NCBI GenBank assembly: GCA_964578485.1
Contig: CAZODA010000095.1
Location: 1-5,729 of the forward strand
Source: CAZODA01 sp964578485
Lineage (GTDB): Bacteria; Bacteroidota; Bacteroidia; Bacteroidales; Marinilabiliaceae
Length of the DNA: 5,729 bases
Direction: 5' to 3'
How positions within the stretch are numbered: position 1 is the first letter of the stretch; every line of letters begins with the position of its first letter. A program made the position numbers and the translations under genes. Of this stretch, positions 5,710-5,729 are shown one piece after another. The notes beneath the pieces are model-generated. The model did no database searches. It worked only from the letters and a program-made list of their open reading frames with translations, and was not told the origin of the DNA.

Positions 5710-5729
5710 GACAGGTTAAACAGAATTAA

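Overview
The window is about 5.7 kb of AT-rich DNA from what is most likely a member of the Bacteroidota, probably an anaerobic or microaerotolerant Bacteroidales/Marinilabiliales-type organism. The pointers are the protein family content (MmdA/PccB-type carboxyltransferase ending in KKHSNIPL, FtsE-like ATPase with a GRVGSGKSS P-loop, a Bacteroidota-restricted membrane-anchored hypothetical protein), the scarcity of Shine-Dalgarno sequences, and a TAnnTTTG-type -7 promoter element. The taxon is an inference; nothing here fixes genus or species.

Layout: bases 1-161 carry no gene but hold an imperfect inverted repeat that could be the end of a mobile element, and a 14-bp tandem repeat. Bases 162-2156 (minus strand) are a two-gene operon transcribed right to left: methylmalonyl-CoA epimerase, then a biotin-dependent acyl-CoA carboxyltransferase subunit. 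Bases 2157-2561 are an AT-rich divergent intergenic region with one doubtful 61-codon ORF. Bases 2562-4555 (plus strand) encode an FtsE-like ABC ATPase and a class A flavodiiron protein. Bases 4557-5555 (minus strand) are a second two-gene unit: a SPOR-domain lipoprotein followed by a single-pass membrane protein of unknown function. Bases 5556-5729 hold a good candidate promoter for that unit and a short hairpin-containing sequence at the edge.

Functionally, the first operon belongs to the methylmalonyl-CoA branch linking succinyl-CoA and propionyl-CoA (propionate formation or use). The biotin carboxylase and biotin carrier partners are not in the window. The flavodiiron protein is an O2 or NO reductase typical of anaerobes. 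FtsE-like ATPase and SPOR lipoprotein both point to cell-envelope/division functions, but they lie in separate transcription units. I see no defence system, CRISPR array, RNA gene or complete mobile element. The most notable non-coding signal is a strong terminator-like hairpin with a T-run lying inside the coding sequence of the minus-strand membrane protein gene at 4648-4680, just beyond convergent stop codons separated by a single base. Overall the window looks like ordinary core genome with a possibly disturbed left edge.
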